A DNA stretch of 64,000 nt, taken from Halorussus halophilus. Its GTDB lineage: Archaea > Halobacteriota > Halobacteria > Halobacteriales > Haladaptataceae. A program made the position numbers and the translations under genes. Under the pieces are notes generated by a model. It saw only the letters and a list, made by a program, of their open reading frames with translations. It was not told the origin of the DNA and made no database searches. Positions within the stretch are counted from its first letter, which is position 1; each line of letters opens with the position of its first letter. The stretch covers positions 3,162,001 to 3,226,000 of the forward strand of contig NZ_CP044523.1 of assembly GCF_008831545.1 (NCBI RefSeq). Direction: 5' to 3'. Shown in pieces: positions 60,638 through 64,000 of the stretch.

Positions 60638-60753
60638 AGGGGGTGAAAATACAGTCATAGGGCCAATAAAGCTTGCTCCACCGCTCGTTCACGCACCGCT
60701 CTTCGTGGATCGGGGCTGTACACAGAGGTTAAAAAGGTCGATGAAGACTTCGG
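60638..60753 (-). promoter_or_regulatory. CRISPR leader
   Basis: The 116 bp between the newest repeat (60601-60637) and the csa3 stop are the expected leader, read right to left. AT-rich boxes on the minus strand (TTTTTAACC near 60733 and CTTTATTGG near 60667) are candidate TATA boxes. The leader may extend into the 3' end of csa3. No open frame lies here. Confidence 0.65.
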
Positions 60754-61413
60754 TCACCGAGCAGAATCGGGGGTTCGCTGGAGCAGTAGTTTTCCGGTGA
60801 GTGTAAGCTCGACCTGCTTCGTTTTGCCTTCGGTTTCAGTTCGTACGGCATCAACGGTGGCGAGTTTGTCGATGTGGCGACCGACCGTACTTTTTGCGAC
60901 TGTGCTGTGGCTCGATAGCTCGGAAATCGAAATTGGTTGGGTGACGTTTGCAAGCACCTGCAACGTTTCGAGCGACTTCGTGGGTGGGTTCGCGGTGACG
61001 TTCGGCAGTGACCACTCCTGATGTGAGCGGTCGAGGTCGCTGAAGAACAACACCGTCTCGACGCGGTCTAGGTGGACGAGCGTCGCTATCGTCAGCGGGA
61101 GAAGAATATCGCGTGCGCCACCGCCGAGGTTGACGATAATAGAGCCTTCCGCTGCTCGGATGATGTCACTGCAGGCGATGACGCTCGCCTCGAACTCCTC
61201 GTGCGGTACGCGCTCGCAGTCGAATGACACGGCTGGCTCGATTTCACTGACGAACTGCTCGACGCCGGTGAGTGCTTCCTCGGCGCGCTTGTCGTCGCTG
61301 TCATGTTGTGGGCGCACAATGACGACTTCGTCGCCTTCGTCGATTCCGCGCTTGAGTACGGGCCGCGTCACGCGGGCCTCGTCGAATCCGAGTGTCGAGA
61401 TGTACGTTCGCAT
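60754..61413 (-). CDS. csa3: Csa3-type CARF winged-helix regulator
   Basis: The 219-residue protein from ATG 61413 has an N-terminal CARF domain (MRTYISTLGFDEARVTRPV; INLGGGARDIL-like NLGGGARDILLPL near 108-120), then a winged helix (ETLQVLANVTQPISISELSSHSTVAKSTVGRHIDKL, about 154-190). Csa3 proteins bind cyclic oligoadenylate or similar ligands and regulate adaptation or array transcription. It lies between the leader and the divergent cas6 operon, with the array and csa3 on the same strand, so it could control both. Confidence 0.85.
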   Translation of the reverse strand: MRTYISTLGFDEARVTRPVLKRGIDEGDEVVIVRPQHDSDDKRAEEALTGVEQFVSEIEPAVSFDCERVPHEEFEASVIACSDIIRAAEGSIIVNLGGGARDILLPLTIATLVHLDRVETVLFFSDLDRSHQEWSLPNVTANPPTKSLETLQVLANVTQPISISELSSHSTVAKSTVGRHIDKLATVDAVRTETEGKTKQVELTLTGKLLLQRTPDSAR

Positions 61414-61595
61414 TGGAGCGTATTCGTCTCGCAACTGGAATAATACCACCGTTGCAACTGAGCGCAACTATTGCGCCTGTGTGTCATTCTTGTCGATTCG
61501 TGTCACATAGTCGTGGGTTTTAATGTATCAACCACTCAAATCAGCAACAGCGACCACACGAAAACGTATGCACGACGATAGTGAGACCACATAGA

Positions 61596-62429
61596 ATGCG
61601 CCAAATCACTCTCACCGTCCGACCAGAAGCTCGGTTCCCAGTGCCAATTTCGGACGGCTACAGCGTCTACAGTTCGCTCCTCTCTGCACTCGATTCAGTG
61701 GACGATGCAGTCAGCGAGCGTATCCACGATTCAGAGCTTGGGAGTCTGCACTGTAGCGGCTTGCTCGGTAACTTCGGACACAGCGACCGAAGCCATCACA
61801 AGTCGGTCCACGCCGACCGGACCTACGAACTCACGCTCGGTGTCGTGGACCCGGGTGACGAGGAAATCTTTCAGGCACTAGTCCAAGCGTTGGTCTTCGA
61901 CGACGATGAGCTGGAACTGACGAATGGGACGTTGCGCGTCGAGAGTTTCGAGAGTACGAACACGACCCACGAGGAACTGCTCGCACGCGCGAACGACTAC
62001 GACGACCCGACCATCGAGATAGAATTTCGCACGCCAACTTGCATTGAGGAAGCAGGGGACGTGACGACGATGTTCCCCACGAGGACGGCGGTGTTCCAGA
62101 GTCTCCTCGGTAAGTGGAATCGGACGGCTCCGAGCGATTACGAGTTCGACCTGTCGCACGACGACCTCGCATCCAGCATTATCGAGAAACCCGACGCGCG
62201 CTCGTACCAGACTCACAGCGTGTTAGTGAATCGGATTACCAACGACGACGGTGAGACGCGACCACTGTTCCGGCAGGGGTTCACCGGTAACTGTGAGTAC
62301 GATTTCAAGGGAGCTTCTGAGAGTCTGCGGAATGCGGTGACGGCGCTTGCGGTGTTTGCTCGGTACTCGGGTGTCGGGAGTGCCGTAGCTCGGGGTTGTG
62401 GAGCAGTCAATGTGGAGGTAAAAGAATGA
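61596..62429 (+). CDS. cas6: CRISPR endoribonuclease Cas6
   Basis: The 277-residue protein starts MRQITLTVRPEARFPVPIS and ends with the Gly-rich loop GVGSAVARGCGAVNVEV typical of Cas6 (about 258-274). Two RAMP-like ferredoxin folds are expected. It cuts the precursor crRNA in the repeat, leaving the 8-nt ATTGAAAC tag. Catalytic residues are not certain. cas10d follows 25 bp downstream. Its divergence from csa3 leaves about 180 bp for regulation. Confidence 0.85.
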   Translation: MRQITLTVRPEARFPVPISDGYSVYSSLLSALDSVDDAVSERIHDSELGSLHCSGLLGNFGHSDRSHHKSVHADRTYELTLGVVDPGDEEIFQALVQALVFDDDELELTNGTLRVESFESTNTTHEELLARANDYDDPTIEIEFRTPTCIEEAGDVTTMFPTRTAVFQSLLGKWNRTAPSDYEFDLSHDDLASSIIEKPDARSYQTHSVLVNRITNDDGETRPLFRQGFTGNCEYDFKGASESLRNAVTALAVFARYSGVGSAVARGCGAVNVEVKE

Positions 62430-62454
62430 AAATCCAGAGGAGATACTTGATAGC

Positions 62455-64000
62455 ATGACAGAAAACGAAAGACCGCTATCTGGCGGACCATTCGGTAAAC
62501 AAGAGTCTGAGAAAGAGGCTACCACAACCCAGCGAGTCCTCAATTCCTACCTCAACGAAATCGACCCGAAACTGCTCGACGTAGGCTGGGGGTTCGTCCC
62601 AGCAAAGAGTGTCGAGTATGGGAAGACGGACCAGCCGATGGTGAACCATGTCCGAAACGGCGTGTTCGTTCTTGGCCAGTTGAACGAAGTCATTCCCAAG
62701 CTCGGTGGGCGAGAGTTAGATGAGAAGGAGTTCCGTGAGGCTGTCGCGCTGTTCGTGATGCACGATCTCCACAAACTTCGAGGCGAACGAGCCCGCGAAG
62801 ACGAGTACGAAATCGAGACAAAGGAAGTCGAACTGCTCGTGGACCGTCTCGAACTTCGAGAGTTTACGCAGGGTTCAGACGCTGACCCACTCGAAATCGA
62901 GGACTTCCACGCGTGTGCGGTGGACCACGAGAACTCAGAGCGGTCGAAGTCTGGCAACGCAACTCGTCGGTACAACAGGCTTCGTCCCTTCATCCGTCTG
63001 GCCGACGCGCTGGCTTCCAGTGACTCACCGGAAGCGGCAGTCGAACAGCGAAATCAGGATGCGCTCGCCGAAGCGTATCCGGGGCTTCCAAACGTCTCGC
63101 TCCGGTATCACGCGCTGGACGACGTGAAAGGCGTGTTCACGAACATGCTGAACGGCGTTGTTTCGAAGACACTCGCCGAGGGGTACAACTACCAACTACT
63201 CTCCATCTATCAGGACGGCTGTGTTTACGTCACCACGAACGAGGAGGACGTTGCTTTAGATGACGAACTCGTCGGGACGTTGTACGACCGACTGAAAGAC
63301 GACATCAACGAGTCGCACGAGGCCTACGGAGACGAAACCAAGCTAGCCGAGAACTTGGCGACTCAGTCACAGGGTTTCTACACGATAAACGAGCAGGATT
63401 TCTTCTATGCCGGAACCGGAACCGTTCTTTCGGCTATTGTGGTGAAGGCGACGCAGGACGCCGACCCGGATTCTGACCCAACAGCGACTATGGAAGAGAC
63501 GATGGAGGAACTCTCCGAGTTTCTCCCCTTCGACATCGACAGTTCGAGCCGAGTCGCACCGGGCTACGCCCGTCTCGTCTACACCGTCAAGCGTGCGTTC
63601 GTAGACCCCGTCGTCGCAAAGAGTGAGTCGAGCGACGACCCGCTCGTGGCGACCTGCGAAGTCTTCGACCTCTCTCAAGAGGCGACAGACGCGCTCGTCT
63701 CAGTCCGTGAGGAGAGCGAACTAACTCTCACTGCAGGTGGCAAGTGGGACTACGGATACGCCATCGGTCAGCACGTCGCGGAGCGAGTTCGGAGTAACTC
63801 ACTGTCACCGGGCGACGTAGCAAGGTGGGTCATCGACGGTCTCCTCGAACTCAACGAAGAGTGGCCCGACATCGTGATGGAAGCTCACACCGGGGAACTC
63901 GCCGACGAACTGCGAACATACATCGCGGACGTAGTTCGAGTCGAAGGAGGGTCGCTTCCGCCGACCGAGACCGAACCATCCGACGCCTTCGAGGAACACC
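62455..64000 (+). CDS. cas10d: Cas10d (Csc3), type I-D large subunit, N-terminal part
   Basis: The frame from ATG 62455 is open to the window end (515 codons seen) and starts MTENERPLSGGPFGKQESEK. His65 (NHVRN), His103-Asp104 and His106 (VMHDLHK) make up an HD nuclease motif, which in type I-D sits on Cas10d instead of Cas3. The residues after 110 resemble Csc3 large subunits rather than Cas8b. The polymerase-like palm and the rest of the operon (csc2, csc1, cas3) lie outside the window. The exact family is based on HD placement and gene context. Confidence 0.78.
   Translation, partial: MTENERPLSGGPFGKQESEKEATTTQRVLNSYLNEIDPKLLDVGWGFVPAKSVEYGKTDQPMVNHVRNGVFVLGQLNEVIPKLGGRELDEKEFREAVALFVMHDLHKLRGERAREDEYEIETKEVELLVDRLELREFTQGSDADPLEIEDFHACAVDHENSERSKSGNATRRYNRLRPFIRLADALASSDSPEAAVEQRNQDALAEAYPGLPNVSLRYHALDDVKGVFTNMLNGVVSKTLAEGYNYQLLSIYQDGCVYVTTNEEDVALDDELVGTLYDRLKDDINESHEAYGDETKLAENLATQSQGFYTINEQDFFYAGTGTVLSAIVVKATQDADPDSDPTATMEETMEELSEFLPFDIDSSSRVAPGYARLVYTVKRAFVDPVVAKSESSDDPLVATCEVFDLSQEATDALVSVREESELTLTAGGKWDYGYAIGQHVAERVRSNSLSPGDVARWVIDGLLELNEEWPDIVMEAHTGELADELRTYIADVVRVEGGSLPPTETEPSDAFEEH

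Overview
This 64 kb window is haloarchaeal (class Halobacteria). The inferred proteins are very acidic and GC is high throughout most of the window. Exported proteins carry twin-arginine signals, often with a lipobox. Promoters are TATA boxes 25-35 bp before start codons, which implies leaderless mRNAs. The marker genes are archaeal: RadA, aIF1A, aIF6, L39e/L31e/L18Ae, prefoldin alpha, SRP54/FtsY, RPA, Dph6 and Tfx. No genus is assigned.

Layout. 0-9 kb: truncated Tat lipoprotein, PspAB, histidine kinase, radA, aIF1A, a sulfur trio (TusA-like / SQR-like flavoprotein / DUF1641), SufU, a CopD-like membrane protein and an LVIVD-repeat surface protein. 9-19 kb: MFS exporter, zinc-ribbon HTH regulator, HD hydrolase, DUF2270, SufS, PQQ-propeller lipoprotein, DUF424-TPR pair, ThpR and a GNAT. 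19-24 kb: the conserved L39e-L31e-aIF6-L18Ae-prefoldin-FtsY cluster followed by SRP54. 24-38 kb: prenyl synthase, DUF373, radical SAM, TRAM and Tfx proteins, SDR, Dph6, a mannose-1-phosphate guanylyltransferase, a PIN/AbrB toxin-antitoxin pair, LysE, and RPA with its partner. 38-51 kb: a complete histidine utilisation operon (hutU-hutG-hutI-hutH, minus strand), two Bat-type regulators, an OpuC-like quaternary-amine ABC transporter, and a second HAL-family lyase. 51-57 kb: MscS, cydAB and small regulators. 57-64 kb: tRNA-His, an HNH endonuclease, and a type I-D CRISPR array with csa3, cas6 and a truncated cas10d.

The strongest candidate for an undescribed system is at 44.4-50.9 kb. The second HAL-family enzyme (49360-50853) lacks the Ala-Ser-Gly triplet that forms the MIO cofactor, and also lacks the conserved Asn and Tyr, all of which are intact in the nearby HutH. 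It sits at the end of an operon encoding a betaine-type ABC importer, next to the hut operon. Ergothionase is a MIO-less member of this superfamily that eliminates trimethylamine. The inferred pathway is therefore import of a trimethylated histidine (hercynine or ergothioneine), elimination of trimethylamine, and entry of urocanate or thiourocanate into hut catabolism.

Other notable structure: a family of five dispersed hairpin-bearing intergenic elements, one of which is flanked by a perfect 38-bp duplication of the sufU 3' end so that the reading frame was preserved; a shared motif upstream of the radA and rpa TATA boxes; and a scar near 24.39 kb where two gene fragments meet head to head.
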